Source: Beta vulgaris subsp. vulgaris (lineage: Eukaryota > Streptophyta > Magnoliopsida > Caryophyllales > Amaranthaceae). Taken from it: 64,000 nt of DNA. The stretch spans positions 5,739,204 through 5,803,203 of the forward strand of contig NC_079210.1 of the NCBI RefSeq assembly GCF_026745355.1, read 5' to 3'. Below the pieces are notes generated by a model. The model did not search any database, was not told the origin of the DNA, and was given only the letters and a program-made list of their open reading frames with translations. The position numbers and the translations under genes are program-made. Shown piece after piece: positions 10,920-23,797 of this stretch. Each line of letters begins with the position of its first letter. Positions within the stretch are counted from its first letter, which is position 1.

Positions 10920-12217
10920 AAAAAACATGAGCGGGAGCTTTCCCGGTTTCTCAATTTTTTAACATCCATTTGATTAGTAATTACAACGTGATAAACGGTT
11001 GCAAAAGACTATTGAAATTTTTAAAAATATCATTAATTTGTTAATCCCCAAAAATTAAAAAAATGCCCTACGCTTCTCAGTCCTCAGTACTGTTCCATTG
11101 CGGTGATCGAGCTTCTTCACTGCGCGAACTCCTCTGTTCATCTCGAATTTCTGGGTAAGTTTCTCCATCCTTCATGCTATAAAGCCAAAATCAGATGTTC
11201 TCTTTTGTTTTTGTTCACCTTAATTGACGGTCTTCATGTTTTTGTTCATCTATTTTTCATAGTTCTACGGGAATTCTCGACCTAGATTCATCCCATTGGC
11301 GCCCCAATTTGTGAGATGTTTTCGTAATCTCCAACCATAATTGAGAGATATTAGGTATTATTCTTCCATATTCAAGCATAATTTTGATTTAAATATTTTC
11401 ATAATCGTAAACCATAATTGTCGATTTTTTTTTACGGGGATATAATTGTCGAATTTGGCTGTATTATGCTCGTTTGGTGTGATTTTATTAGAATCTTAAA
11501 CCAAAATTGGTGCTTTGAAACCCCAATCAAACCAAACGACAAAAAGACATTCTGAATTGTGATTTGCTTGTTGTCCAGTATATGTGTTTTACTCTTTTTG
11601 GTGTAGTCTCTGATTTGCTAGGAGAGAGTTGATCTAAACTTGAGAGTCTATATAATCTTTCTGGTCTTATGGTTTTGAGGGATCAATGTTGAAGCAGTGG
11701 CCATATCTCTACATATATGTAAGGCCAGGCTGTGTTTTTATGGTGAATTGAAGCAGCTTGCTTGCATGACTTTTTTACTAACTAGCAGTAGCGTTCAGAT
11801 TTCTGGGAAAAATGGGTTGAAGATGATCACACGCTTTACATTAATCCCCTAACACAAACCATAGTAAAATCCTTAATCATGAATTCAACTAATTAATGCT
11901 TGGGGTTTCTAGGTTCTAATGACATGTTATTCAAGGTTAATTATTTGCTAACACTTGGATTTGGATTTTGTCGTAGGTTGTATACCAACAATTGGGGTTT
12001 GTGTCGTGATCCTTCGTGTTGTCTCCTTTTCTGCGTGTTTGACAATGATCTTGCACACTACACATAGTCCTAACATATTGGAAAGGTAAATTATTAGATT
12101 CTTTTTAATATTCATGCTTTATTTATAATTTTAAACCATAGATATTCTCCATTTATGAAATTAGATACGTTATTATCTTATTATAAGAAAACACTACATT
12201 TGTTTATTCAGAATACA
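10920..12217 (+). other. CACTA 5' region without a recognised coding exon
   Basis: AT-rich sequence follows the left subterminal repeats. A short GC-richer part near 11070-11160, ending TTTCTGGGTAAGT, looks like an untranslated leader exon with a splice donor; the acceptor could be TTTATTCAG at about 12202-12210, just before the TNP2 start. This is inference from splice-site appearance only. Confidence 0.4.
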
Positions 12218-15200
12218 ATGGCCCCTTGTAAGGAATGGATGAAACTTTCCCGAGCTGATCATTTGAATGCTGCATATGAAATAGGCGTTCAAAATTTTTT
12301 AAAATATGCATCTGAAAAGTCGGGAGGAATAGAAAAGATTAAATGTCCTTGTGTAAAATGCTTAAATGCATCATTTCAATCTCTAAATATGGTAAAAGAT
12401 CACTTATTAACTTATGGAATCATCGAGTGTTATACATTTTGGTATCACCATGGGGAAAGAGTTGGGGAGGATACCTTTGAATCACAATCTAGCGAAGAAG
12501 TAGGAGATGATGAGTTATTAGATGACGATAACGAAAATGAGATGGATACAATAATTAGGGATTTTTTTCCTAATTGTAGTGGTTTTGCTGAAAATGACTC
12601 CTTTAGTGAATTACGGGCTGAAGATTCGAATGATGATGCTAAGAAATTCTTTAGATTGTTTGATGATATGCAAAAGCCATTATTTGAAGGTTCTAAGTCG
12701 TCAAGATTGTCTACAATTGTTAACTTGCTTCATATTAAAACTCTTGGGAGGTGGAGTAATGACTCATTTACTATGTTATTGCAATACTTGAAAGATCATT
12801 TGCTACCAAAAGACTCAACTCTTCCTACTTCCTATTATGATGCAAAAAAGACCACTAAAGATTTGGGGCTTTCATATAAAAAGATTGATGCTTGTGTTAA
12901 TGATTGTATGTTATTTTGGAAAGATGATGAACAATTAGAATATTGCAAAATTTGCAATGCTTCTAGGTGGAAGCAAGGTAAGAATAGTGGGGAAATTAGA
13001 ACGAAAGAAAATGGTAAAAGAATACCTGAAAAGGTCCTTCGATATTTTCCGCTTAAGCCAAGACTTCAACGTTTGTTCATGTGCTCTAAGACAACTCATC
13101 ATATGAGATGGCATCATGAAAGGTCTGTCGAAGATGGTTTTATTGAGCACCCCGCGGATGGGAAAGCATGGAAACATTTTGATGAAAAAAATGAACCTTT
13201 TTCTTCTGAATCTCGTAATGTTAGGTTAGGGCTTATAAGTGATGGATTTAATCCCTTTTCTAATTTTGCAAAACCGTATAGTATTTGGCCTGTGATGCTA
13301 GTTCCATACAATTTGCCTCCTTCGATGTGTATGAAACCTTCTAGTATGCTATTGTCAATGCTTATTCCTGGTCCAAAGGGTCCTGGCGATGCTATTGATG
13401 TGTATTTGTAGCCTTTGATAGAAGAGCTTAAAGAGTTGTGGGAAGTTGGTGTTGAAACTTATGATGCATCAAAAAAAGAAAATTTTAAAATGCATGCGGC
13501 TTTGCTGTTAACTATCAATGATTTTCCCGCTTATGGAATGTTATCTGGATGGAGTACCAAGGGGAAGAGAGCATGTCCTTGTTGTCATAAAGAGAGCATG
13601 GCGAAGGAAGAAAGATGTTTTTGGAAAGAAAGAAAAAGGAGAGGCGCCTAAGCCATTATCAGGGGAGGAAGTTCTTGAACAAATTAGAGATCTTGAAGGT
13701 ATATGTTTGTCCAAAGATCCCAGTAAGAAGACGAAAGTGTCACATAAGATCAGAGTCGATAATTGGAATAAGAAAAGTATTTTCTTTGAGTTGCCTTATT
13801 GGAAAACACTTTTATTACGACATAATTTAGATGTAATGCACATTGAAAAGAAATATGTGACATTATTCTGGGAACCATCATGAACATTAAAGGACAAACT
13901 AAAGACACAGCTAATTCTCGTTTTGATATGGAGGGATTAGGTATAATGCCAAAGCTACATCATATTTCAAAGGGTGGCAAAATTGAATTACCCCCCGCAC
14001 CATACACACTATCTAAGAGTCAAAAAGAGATATTGTGTCGTTTTTTAAAAGAGTTGAAAGTTCCCGATGGCTATTCTTCTAATATTTCTCGATGTGTAAA
14101 TGTAAAAGATTGTAAGATTTCAGGATTGAAGAGTCATGATTGTCATGTCTAGCTACAAAGCATACTTCCTCTTGTGATTCACGGCCTTTTGGTGAAAGAT
14201 GTATCCGAGCCTTTAGTTGAGTTATGTCAGTTTTTCGGTGTGCTCTGTGCTAGATCTGTGCAAGTTAAACATCTAGAGAAAATCAAATCCCAAATTCCTT
14301 TAACTCTTTCGAAGTTAGAAGCATGGTTGCCTCCTTCTTGTTTTGATGTCATGCTTCATTTAAGTGTCCACCTAGCTGATGAGTTAATTCTTGGCGGTCC
14401 TGTCCATTTTTGTTGGATGTATCCTGGGGAACGATATCTCCATAAACTCAAGTTATATGTGCGTAATAAAGCACGTCCGGAGGGCTGAATAGCGGAGGGT
14501 TATATTGTTGACGAGTGTATGACTCTATGCTCAAGGTACTTAGATTGCGTTGAAACAAAATTTAATCGTCTTGAGCGTAACTGTGATGGTGATGATGATA
14601 CTGCGAGGAAACTATCTATATTTTCTCACCCTGGAAGGCCCTTAGGGGGCGGAAAAACCAATAATTTGGACGTGTATGAAAGAGAGCAAGCTCACATCTA
14701 TGCTTTAAAGAATTGCATTGAAGTTGACCCATTCTACAAGTGAGTAGTTATAACATTTGTTTGATGTTTCAGATGTTTTTATTTAATTATTTTAACTAAT
14801 TTACTGTCCAAAATAGAGAATATGCTGAAATGATAGCACATGAAGGAGTTGAACTTTCCCAACATCAACGAGATGTGAACTTTGCGAGTTGGTTTAGAAA
14901 AAAAGTACGTTTTCATTCCGGACAAGTTTATCTTTGACTTTGATAATTTGAGATTGCATTTTGATCGTTATTATGTGTATTTTCCAGATTGAAAAGTTGG
15001 TCGAACAAAAAGCATGTCCTTATGGGGAAGAATTTCTATCTTTAGCACGTGGTCCTATATACAGTTCTAGGTCTTTTAGTGGTTATGTCACTAAGGGATT
15101 TAGGTTTCATACATTACACCGTGATAGAAACTTGAGAACACAAAATAGTGGAGTAGTGGTGTTGGGTGATACTGGTGAGGAAAAAGAGGCCTTAGACTTT

Positions 15201-15675
15201 TATGGGGCATTGACAGAAGTAATCAGAGTAGAGTATTTGGGGGTAATTACGTTGTATTTTTTCGGTGTGATTGGTATGATGTGCTTGATTCTAAGAAAGG
15301 AATTAATGTGGACAAATTTGGGTATGTTAGTGTTGATACACAACGGAACCTCAAAACAGATGAACCTTTTGTGCTAGCTATCCAAGTGTCACAAGTGTTC
15401 TATGCAACAGATATTGTAAAAAAGGTAACTAGCGTGTTGCAGTTAAGACAAAACCTCGAGTTACATATGAGTTGGCAGTGGAGAAAGACAGTTATTCTCA
15501 AAGCATGGAAATCTTAGATGATGCCGAGGATGCATATCAATAACGTGAATCTTTTGGCTTTGTTGCATCTGCATCGGCATACACGCATAACGAGATGAAT
15601 GATGAACACAGGGTTGACATGGAACCTGAGATCGTTGATGCTGTGGTAGTAAAGAAACGAAAGAGAAAAACTTAG
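12218..15675 (+). pseudogene. TNP2-like CACTA transposase (Transposase_21) with DUF4218 and DUF4216, multiple lesions
   Basis: The likely start is ATG 12218 (MAPCKEWMKLSRADH), giving a transposase-associated domain with a CPCVKC motif. Next come the TNP2 core (CVNDCMLFWKD, YCKICNASRWK, VLRYFPLKPRLQRLF, MRWHHE; to 13408 and on to about 13870), a DUF4218 region (14174-14740) and a DUF4216 region (about 14960-15450). Lesions: in-frame TAG at 13409-13411; frame loss with a probable deletion near 13600-13660 after ACPCCHKESMA; a further shift near 13850; TAG at 14150-14152; TGA at 14486-14488; a shift near 15240. Two small introns seem present (about 14743-14816 and 14905-14988). Confidence 0.9.
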
Positions 15676-16540
15676 AGATCCTTAAAATATTATTGTTTTA
15701 AGATGGATTATTATTAGATGGCATTTTCTTTATTTTTCTTTCTTGAACAAAACAATATCTAAATAGTGTTTGGAAAGGTTATGTTTGTTGCTTAGAAGTA
15801 GTTGACAAGAGCTAATGTTAAAATAATTTATTAATTCTTGCCTATATATTGGTGCTTAAAGTACTACTTGCTAAATTACAATGGCACAACTTTGAGATTT
15901 GTAGTTTTCATGACTAATGTTGAAATAATTTATTAGTTCTTGCCTCATAACGTTCATTTAGTAGGAAAGGTATGTACTAGCAATCTATATGATCCATTTT
16001 TCATGGAGCTTGGAAGGATTTCTTGTTGTGATTACTTAGTTGTGTCAACATACCATGGAAAGTAACTACAGTAGATGAATCTTTGTTAATTACAATATAT
16101 AGTTGTTGCATGCATGTGCCTGATTGGTGGATCAATTAGTTGAAGCAGTCAGCATTCAGTCTCTAATTAACCACCAAGTGATATTATATGTTGGGATTAT
16201 ATGTTGATTTCTATTTTGTATTTGGCTATATATGGATTTTAGTTCTGTATTTTAGTTCTGTATTTTGGATTATGAATAGAAAGCAGAACATGGATTTTAG
16301 TTCTGTGTTTTAGTTCTGTTTTTGGGATTATGAATACAGTGATTTTAGTTATGCTTTCTATTCATATTCAGTGATCTATTCTGTATTTGGCTGAATATGG
16401 ATTTCTATTCAGTGATATTATAATAACATATATGTTGATTTCTATAGATGTTCCCAGACCCAAGGATGGAGGTAGTTAGTTTTGAATAGTTCTGTATGAT
16501 GGTTTTGTTCACACTTACATTTTTTGTTTCATGTAACCTT
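15676..16540. other. Non-coding spacer inside the CACTA element
   Basis: AT-rich DNA with a locally duplicated TTTTAGTTCTGTATTTTGG-type phrase (about 16230-16330). No coding exon is seen; it may be the 3' region of the transposase gene and intron sequence carried with the host exon that follows. Confidence 0.45.
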
Positions 16541-16568
16541 TATTTCTTTCTTCTTCATTCTTGTTGAT

Positions 16569-16700
16569 GTTTTATTGCAAACGCGGATTTTACCTCAATC
16601 AGCTTGTTATCGACATGGTTTAGCAATTGGTGCAACAATATCACCATTGGTTCGTGTTCTTGTTTGGATTTGCTTTCCTCTTGCCTATCCTATAAGCAAG
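16569..16700 (+). pseudogene. Captured exon of a CNNM/DUF21 (CBS-domain) membrane protein gene
   Basis: A short frame encodes ILPQSACYRHGLAIGATISP and then LVRVLVWICFPLAYPISK, directly followed by a splice donor (AAG|GTGATAATT) at 16701. This is what I know of the plant DUF21/CNNM family, where a PQ-C-RYGL-IGA segment is followed by an RVLV-ICFP-A-PISK helix. Only one exon is recognisable and its 5' edge is degraded. Its position between two transposase genes of a CACTA element indicates capture of host DNA (transduplication). It is not expected to make a working transporter. Confidence 0.72.
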
Positions 16701-17234
16701 GTGATAATTTTCTGGTATCATATAGCAGCCAAATGAGAATTTCTTGTCATGTTAAGCATCTTCCCTGCTGTATCTGAGTAATCTGACATGATGTGTTAAA
16801 CTAGAAAACATCTGCCCTGCTGTAACCTCTAAAAGTTAGAACTTTATTCTCTTCTCCTCGTCTCTACTCTCTATTCTCTTTTTTTTCTTTAAACTTCAGC
16901 TTTTGCATAGAAGGGATGACAACTTGTGAGCGTATAGTAACTGCTTTCATTGACATAAATGTTCACTGAATAGAAATCAACGGAGTGATAGATGGTTCAT
17001 GTTATAGAATTATACCTTCACCTACGTTCTTTCATCAGGAACCTTTAAATTCTACATAGCTTATAAGCACGTATTGGGTCTTTTTATTATATATTTCTGC
17101 AAATTGTAAACAGAATTATACCTTCGTTTTGTTGTTTGGACTATGGTTTTAAATCTTGGATCCGGTTGTGATCCCGAACGTTATCTCTTGACATGCCACT
17201 GACCAAAAGTAATACATGGACAGGTTAAGTTTTC
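16701..17234. other. Non-coding spacer inside the CACTA element
   Basis: No coding match was found. Part of it may be intron sequence captured together with the CNNM exon. Confidence 0.4.
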
Positions 17235-19090
17235 GTGTATGTCATAATGACACTAGGTGGGAAGAAGAACATGTTTCTGGCACCTGGAATTCTTGGTAAA
17301 AATCGTGGCAAAGGACTAAAAGCTACATTATTTTCGAGATCGCTTAATGCAAAACCCCCTTCTTCGTCCACTTTAGGTGAAACAGTTACTTCCCCTAGGG
17401 TCACAAACCATGTACATGTTACTTCCTTACTTCAAATTTAAATGTAACTAATGCAAGCCAAATGAACCAACAGACTACTAATGAGGAAATGGAAAAGGAG
17501 CTTACTTCCGTTCCTTCAACTTTATCTCTTGATGAGGAGATAGACCATGCATGATGATTTCTTACAAAGATCCATCAATAATGATGCAATTAGTAAGTTT
17601 CTTGATCAAAGTTCTTCACAAGATGCCTTGAGGATCCAGGAGGAAGGTATGAAATTAACTTTGAACATCAAATTGTTATAATTCAAGCTTTAATTCTTTA
17701 TATCCCATTAATGATTTTTTGTTGCTTTATGAAAGTATCCACCCCTACGGTTAGGAAGACAAATAGGAGACCGGATACAAAGCCAAGGGGTGTTAACAAG
17801 TGCAAGAAAGTGGGAAATCTTAAAGAAGGTGAGAAATTAGAGGTGAATTTTTATAACAGTGGTCCAGTTGGAGACAACCATAAGGAAATAACAAGGCACA
17901 TGGGCAAAATTGTTCGAGATCGCTTAATTTGTCCAGTTAGAGTGCATTCATGGAACGAGATAGATGGTAGTGCAAAGGAGCATATGTGAAAATTAGTTGT
18001 GGTAATGCTAACTTGACCTTATATCCATACACCGTAATTGCATACACAACTTTGTTGGGTGGGCCGTGTGGGCCGGGCTCGCAAAAAGCCCGGTCCAGCC
18101 CAGCTCGAACAGTGAAATTGGTGGGTGGGCCGTGGGCCAGATTTCTTGAGCCCAGCCCACCAAAGCCCGCTACTAAATCCGCCCAGCCCGGACCACGAAA
18201 CCGGTCCAGCCCAACCCATGAACCAGACCAACCAAGTCCAAGTTATTATTGAACCAAATTGTGTATATTTTAATCAAATTGCATATATTATAATTCAGTC
18301 AAATTTTAAAATAATGAAATTATTCATTAATTTTAATAATTGTATATATTTTTATTCATTTTAAAGATTTTATATAATAATAATGAATAATTTCAATGAT
18401 TAAATAATTTTGAAAAAAAATATTTCATGCCGGCCCGCCAGCCCGGTCCAGCCCACTAGACCCACGAACCGTCAAAACCACTTCTCGAACCGTGAAAAGC
18501 GGTAACAGACCGGTGTGGGCCAAGACTTTTCAGCCCGCGGACCAGCCCACCCAACCCATTAATTTCACGGTCTGGTCCTGGGCCGTGAAATCTCAGCCCA
18601 GCCCGCTCCGGCCCACGGTCCGGCCCGCCCAGCCCGCACCAGTGGCCAACACTAATGTAATATTTTCACAAATGTTCTAAACTGTTCAAAATAATGTTTA
18701 TGTGAGCTCACAATAAACTTTTCTTTTTTGTGTTTTATTATTTTAGAATGAGATAGTTGACATTGAGAAAGAGAATCCATCCCTATCACATTTTCAAGTT
18801 GTCGAAAAATGCTTTGGGGAACAAGATCGTGGTAGCGTTGTTTGCTTTGGGTTTGGTGTAACACCTAAAGATGTAAGAGGACCTTTACCCAGTAGAGCAG
18901 AACTTATGGCACGTATCCAAGAGAAGGAACGAGAAAATGTTGACCTTAACAAAAAAAATAGATGAAATAAAGGACTACGACAAAAAGATGAATGATATGG
19001 CAGAACAATTAAACATGTTAATGGAAGCTCATATTCAACAAACTAATGGTCGGGACCAAGCTATGCATAACGTTCCAGGTGACTACGCTT
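17235..19090 (+). pseudogene. TNPA-like (Ptta/En/Spm) gene of the CACTA element, interrupted
   Basis: Separate exon-like frames on the plus strand fit the second CACTA gene, which in En/Spm encodes the subterminal DNA-binding protein. They are 17235-17441, then 17711-17989 with NLKEGEKLEVNFYNSGPVGD and MGKIVRDRLICPVRVHSWNE, and about 18747-18952 with ENPSLSHFQVVEKCFGEQD, CFGFGVTPKDVRGPLPSRAE and a run of E/K residues that looks like a coiled coil. The middle is split by a GC-rich hAT-like insertion (about 18050-18655). A stop follows shortly after the coil (near 18963). Confidence 0.75.
18050..18655. mobile_element. hAT-like insertion in the TNPA-like gene
   Basis: A block with GC-rich arms and an AT-rich middle has imperfect inverted ends: TTTGTTGGGTGGGCCGTG on the left, and on the opposite strand TAGTGTTGGCCACTGGTG from the right end. 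Both arms carry repeated GGGCCGGGC/AGCCCG units in inverted orientation. An 8-bp duplication could not be demonstrated, so the class is a guess from the end sequence. Confidence 0.55.
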
Positions 19091-20914
19091 TCTAACCTTT
19101 AAAGAATTAAATGTCTTTGATTTGCTGCTGTTGATATTAAAATGAATAAAAGGCTGGATCTCTGCATTTTGGAACGACATTAGGAGATAATATATAAGGT
19201 GGATGAGGTGCTCGCTAGCTTAATTCTAAATTAGGGGAGTGTGTTGACCTCACCTAACTTCTCTCCTGATGTTAGTCTAGTTCAATTGCGACTGAAGAAA
19301 TCAACTCTCTTTCTTGGACTATCCTTAAATTCTCTGTATTACATCAGACCTCACTCTCTTTCTTGCTGTGAGAAAATTCTCTTTATTACATCAGATGTGT
19401 GAGGAATGTTTCGACTTGAAGTGATGATGTATGTTAATGGAGATTTATGAAGAAAAGGAGATACTTGGGTAATGGATAAGTATCACTTGTTACTATCTAT
19501 CAAACCGGCTTTATTTTTTCAGTCTAAATTCCTAGTAGAAGAGAAAAATAAAGATGTCTAAGATCAGCTATCTGAACTGTGAGCTCAACTAGATCAATTA
19601 AGAATATTAACTTTGGTGAAAATCAGTAATATGCATCAAATTATACTATTAAAATTTATGAAGCTACCTGCATGATCCTGCACTTCATGATCATCTTCAA
19701 CATTGTCATTTTCTGCTGCTTCTCTGAGGTATAAACTCCCAACATCGGAAAGGATCTGAGGGTCACATTCTGAACCACTCTGATTGCTAATATCATTAGT
19801 TATAAACTCTGTTTCCTCCCCATCGGTCTCCTCTTGTATTTCTCTTAATGGGAAATGTAGAGGAGGATTTTTTTGCTTGAGATTTTCTCACAGCAAGAAC
19901 ATCTCGACGTCTTCTCAGTACATTTCAACTTATCGAAGGGGACATTATTCGTAGGCTTAAAGTCGAAACATTCCTCACACATCTGATGTAATACAGAGAA
20001 TTTCTGATGGTTTGGGCAGTATTAGGTGAGGTGAGCATTTTACAAGTTCCAATTCTCTGTATTAAATTCTCTTAACTTCTCTCCTGACCTCACTCTCTTT
20101 CTTGGACATTATTAGGATAGTCCAAGTTAGCAACATCTGGTCTGAAGGAACAACTGGTTTACTAAGTATTAACAAGGTTTAGAGTATTACTCCTAGTTTG
20201 GTCTTGTAGCTTGCCCATTTCTTGTCCCCTTGTGCAAATTTTGTTGGTTTGTGTATTAGTTGGGCTCATTTGTTTGAATATGTTGTCAAAAAAAAAAAAA
20301 AAAAAACATTGGCATGTCAACCTTGATTACTTCCTTCCATTTCTTTAATCTGCCACTTTAGCTTGGGGGGATGCCTTTTTCATTTAGGCTTATGGAGTAA
20401 TCACTTGTTGGATAAAAGGTATAGATGGATAACCCACAACTTGTTGCATGGTTTGAATCATTTGAGTTTTCATAGTTTACACTAATTTTTTTGCTCATTG
20501 TTATTTATACTTCTACTTTGTCTGTTATGTGCTAAAAATTTATACATTGTAATTTACAATTTGTTACCTTTTGTTTTAGTGGCTTAGTAGCGAGGCGACT
20601 CATGATTGGGTAAAACTAATAATAACAATGACATGTGGAGGAGATCCTTACATGAAGCTTGAGTTGGAATGATATGGACTAACATTGTGGGTCATACATT
20701 TTCTACAATGTGGAAGAATTACAATAGTTATGGCTTTTTAGCTTGTGAAACTTTCTCGACTTTTTTATCGTATTGAACCGTTAGCTAAGATTGTAGATAC
20801 TTTTGTTATTTGGTACTTGTGTTTGGACATCTATGTACTTATGAATTATGTTTTATCACGATATTCGGAGTGAGTGGTATATGGTTTACAGGTAAATATA
20901 GTGAATGCAAAGCA
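19091..20914. other. CACTA 3' region with a rearranged, possibly captured segment
   Basis: Mostly non-coding. A phrase containing ATGTGTGAGGAATGTTTCGA occurs on the plus strand near 19396 and on the minus strand near 19970, so part of this region is an inverted duplication. A poly-A run lies near 20286-20305. A minus-strand open piece is described separately at 19672-19880. Confidence 0.45.
19672..19880 (-). pseudogene. Possible captured exon, acidic, unknown origin
   Basis: On the minus strand one frame stays open for roughly 65 codons, including REIQEETDGEETEFITNDIS and LREAAENDNVEDDHEVQDHA, and ends at a possible splice donor (GCAG|GTAGC). It lies opposite in strand to the transposase genes. 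The acidic, low-complexity composition gives no family. It may be host sequence captured by the element or part of an element gene. Confidence 0.35.
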
Positions 20915-21457
20915 AGAATGGGCGCAAAATGTAACAATTTGGTCCGGCAAAAAACGAAACAAATGCGCTCGTAAAAAGGTGCTATAAAAATCATTTAATA
21001 AAAGAACATTGACAAGAATTATGAACGTAAAATGTGTTGTAAGAAATGCATGAAAAAGAATTGCGACAAGAATTATGGTCGTTAGTGGTGTAATGAAATA
21101 GTTCCAAGAGTATAATTGCGACCGGAAATTAGTAGTAGTTACGTCAACAATGACTTTAAAAAATGAGATTTACAACAAGAAATTCTGGTCGTAAAAAGAA
21201 TCATTTGAATTTTTAAAAACTGAATTGCGGCAGGTAATCTCGTCGCAGATACACAACGTTTTGCGACGAGTTTTTCACCTCGTCGTAAAAAATCAATGAC
21301 GACGACTCGTCCAAACTGGTCGTAATTTTTTTTGCGACGGAGCCTTTTGCGACCGGGGACGACGGGACGGAAATCTCATCGTAAAAGGCATCTGCGACGA
21401 GAAACGCTCCATTAACAATAAGATTTCCCGTCGTTGATGAGCGTTATTCTTGTAGTG
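20915..21457 (-). repeat. Right subterminal repeat array and terminal repeat of the CACTA element
   Basis: More than ten short motifs around TTGCGAC, GCGACGAG and GTCGTAAA occur in both orientations up to the terminal TAGTG. The left end holds fewer copies. In the En/Spm family such arrays bind the TNPA protein. Confidence 0.75.
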
Positions 21458-21538
21458 AATGGTACTATTCTGCAGGTACATTCTCTCACATACTAAAAAT
21501 AGCTTATCTCTCTCTAAATGCTTAGCGGACACTTACTA

Positions 21539-23726
21539 TGTAACAGCCCGCTCTTTCGAGCTGCTAGCGAAACACACTTGATAACCATAAACCAGAATCC
21601 AACTCCTAATTAATAAAATCGCAGCGGAAAAATATCCTCAAATACACCAATAATTGAACTAAAATTCCCAAAATATATATACACAACGAATAATAAAGAC
21701 CAACTATCTAAAATACAAGCTTAATCGTTAATCTAGGACGACACCATAATCTTGCTTCACTTCGAATTCCGAGCTCTGAATATCAAACCTGCAAATTAAG
21801 AGGAGAAATACAAAACAAACAAAATTCCAAAATGAGTGGAAAACTCGTAACCTTTACTTCAGCCCGTTATAAACATTTTATTTCTCAAATCATTTTCATC
21901 TCATTACAACGCTGGCATAGCTCACTCTCTTAAACAAATCAGTGGCAAGTACGAGCTTTGGACAAAGGACAAACACTGCCTCCAAGGTTCGTTATGGAGC
22001 CCAGCAATACTACCCCCAAGGTTCGTTATGGAGCGTAGCCGACCGTATCAGGTCAAAAGAGTAACCATCCTCCACCCATACCTTGCCCACTTTCTATTTT
22101 CAGTTCATAAACTAAGCCAGCAAAACAATTGCGTATTCATAATCAATCAATGACATTCCATCATCACATTCATATCTATGGCCATAGTACGAACTTATTT
22201 ATGAAAAACAAAATAAAGAGATCTGCACACAGAAGGGCATGAGTAAATGATTTTACTGAACATAAAAGTTACCTGAAACGTTATCCAATTCCTTAAGAAT
22301 ACACCATCAAGAATAATCCTCGACTATTGATCACCAACTTTGGCTTCAACTCCACAATAATCCACCTCACAACAACATGACCATTATTAACAACTATTTT
22401 CAAACTAAAATCAACTACCAAGTGAAACCATGACCAATTCCCAATTTAGAAGTTACCTCCACCTATGATTCTAATTTCATTTATCCTCAATTAAGAACTA
22501 TAACTCTTAACTTAATCAAACTAGACAAACTTAACTCTACTAGTAACTTCCCTAAACAAGCAAGCAACTAATTTTAATACTATGAAAATAAAACAACTTA
22601 ATTATACCATTATCCATTAAGAAACTACAACCTTAGTGAGGTTGTTTCTTGAATCACAACACACCACAACCCACTACCCACTAAAAGAGTAGCAACGACA
22701 ATACTAACAACAACAGACAACAATAATAGCAGCAACTTCACCAACACCACAAACAATAGCAACTTGGGGTAGAATTACTAATTCCATAATTATGAAATTC
22801 AAAGAAATATAAACAAGAGGTTTATACCTCTGTTTTACTTGAGCACATACGACAACAAAGCATGAAAGGGCAGCTGAGCTCCAGTGAAGAACCAACAAAT
22901 AACATCAACAACAGCAACATGGAATTAATTTACAATTTAAAGGGGTCTAAATTATAAACAAAGAGGAAATATACCTCTGCTCTACTAGGAGCAGCGAAGA
23001 ACAAGGCATAGAGGGGGGGGTTTCGAGTCTTCGAAGACGACTGAGCACCGGTGAGAAGAGGAGAACAACGGCAACACCGCTGGGGAGGTGGCGGCGTGAC
23101 TCGACCGTGGCTGACGATGCAACCGCAACATCAAATCAACAGGCGAACAACGGAGACGCGAACTGTGAAGAGAGCAAACGGGATAGCAGCAACGACAATA
23201 AGGTTGCGATTGTTCGTCGCGGTTCCGGCGGACTTAAAACGACGGCGAGGCAGGAAGGGTGATGCAGCAGTAGGCGACAGAGAGAGAAACAGAGAGATGG
23301 GTTTGGGATTTTGGGTTTCACGGGATTTCGGGGGTTTCATCTTGGGGTTTTGGGTTTTCACACGGGAAGAGAGAGAAAGAAAAGGTTTTGGGGTTTTATT
23401 TCACTAAACCGACAAAATAACAAGGGGGGTGTTTTCATGTTTTGGTTTCATTAACGGATAAACATAACAAAAGGGCTGGGTGGTTCGAGAAGGAAACCAA
23501 CCTTGATTTTCCAATTTGCGAAATACCGCTCAACTAAATGCACAAAATTCAAAATATAAAATAATATCGATAATAATAACCAAATAAAATTAAACATATG
23601 AATATATTACAAACACGACAATATAATTCAACTCCAGCTCAAATAAAATAAGATTTTCGGAATATAATTAGCTTAATAATTATAGTTACCTTTTAAATAA
23701 ACGTTCTTAAAAACAGGGCTATTACA
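21539..23726 (-). repeat. 2.2-kb solo LTR with perfect TACTA duplication
   Basis: On the minus strand it begins TGTAATAGCCCTG and ends CGGGCTGTTACA, the palindromic ends seen in long LTRs of Tekay/Del-like chromoviruses. The flanks are identical (TACTA at 21534-21538 and 23727-23731). No gag or pol frame is inside; frames such as the one at 23051-23407 are chance. A 19-base phrase (CCAAGGTTCGTTATGGAGC) occurs twice near 21979 and 22017. It probably formed by recombination between the two LTRs of an element inserted in the older gypsy-type LTR. Confidence 0.85.
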
Positions 23727-23797
23727 TACTAACTTGAGCGTCGGAGGGGGTTTCCTCGCATCCCCCCCGAGGGTAGCTTACATTTGTTCTGTTGTAG

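Larger units (their letters stand above)
10739..21457 (+). mobile_element. 10.7-kb CACTA (En/Spm) transposon, autonomous-type layout but defective
   Basis: The ends are CACTATAAGAAT at 10739 and ATTCTTGTAGTG ending at 21457, flanked by identical 3-bp duplications (AAT at 10736-10738 and 21458-21460). Both subterminal regions (about 10755-10930 and 20915-21440) are crowded with TTGCGAC / GTCGTAAA-type motifs in both orientations, as in TNPA-binding arrays. Inside are a TNP2-like transposase gene and a TNPA-like gene, both damaged, a hAT-like insertion, and host-derived sequence. It must have moved while the genes, here or elsewhere, were still functional. Confidence 0.95.

Noticed and set aside
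23051..23407. 118-codon frame and its antisense partners
   Set aside because: It lies in the GC-rich part of a solo LTR; overlapping frames on both strands and no protein motif indicate chance.
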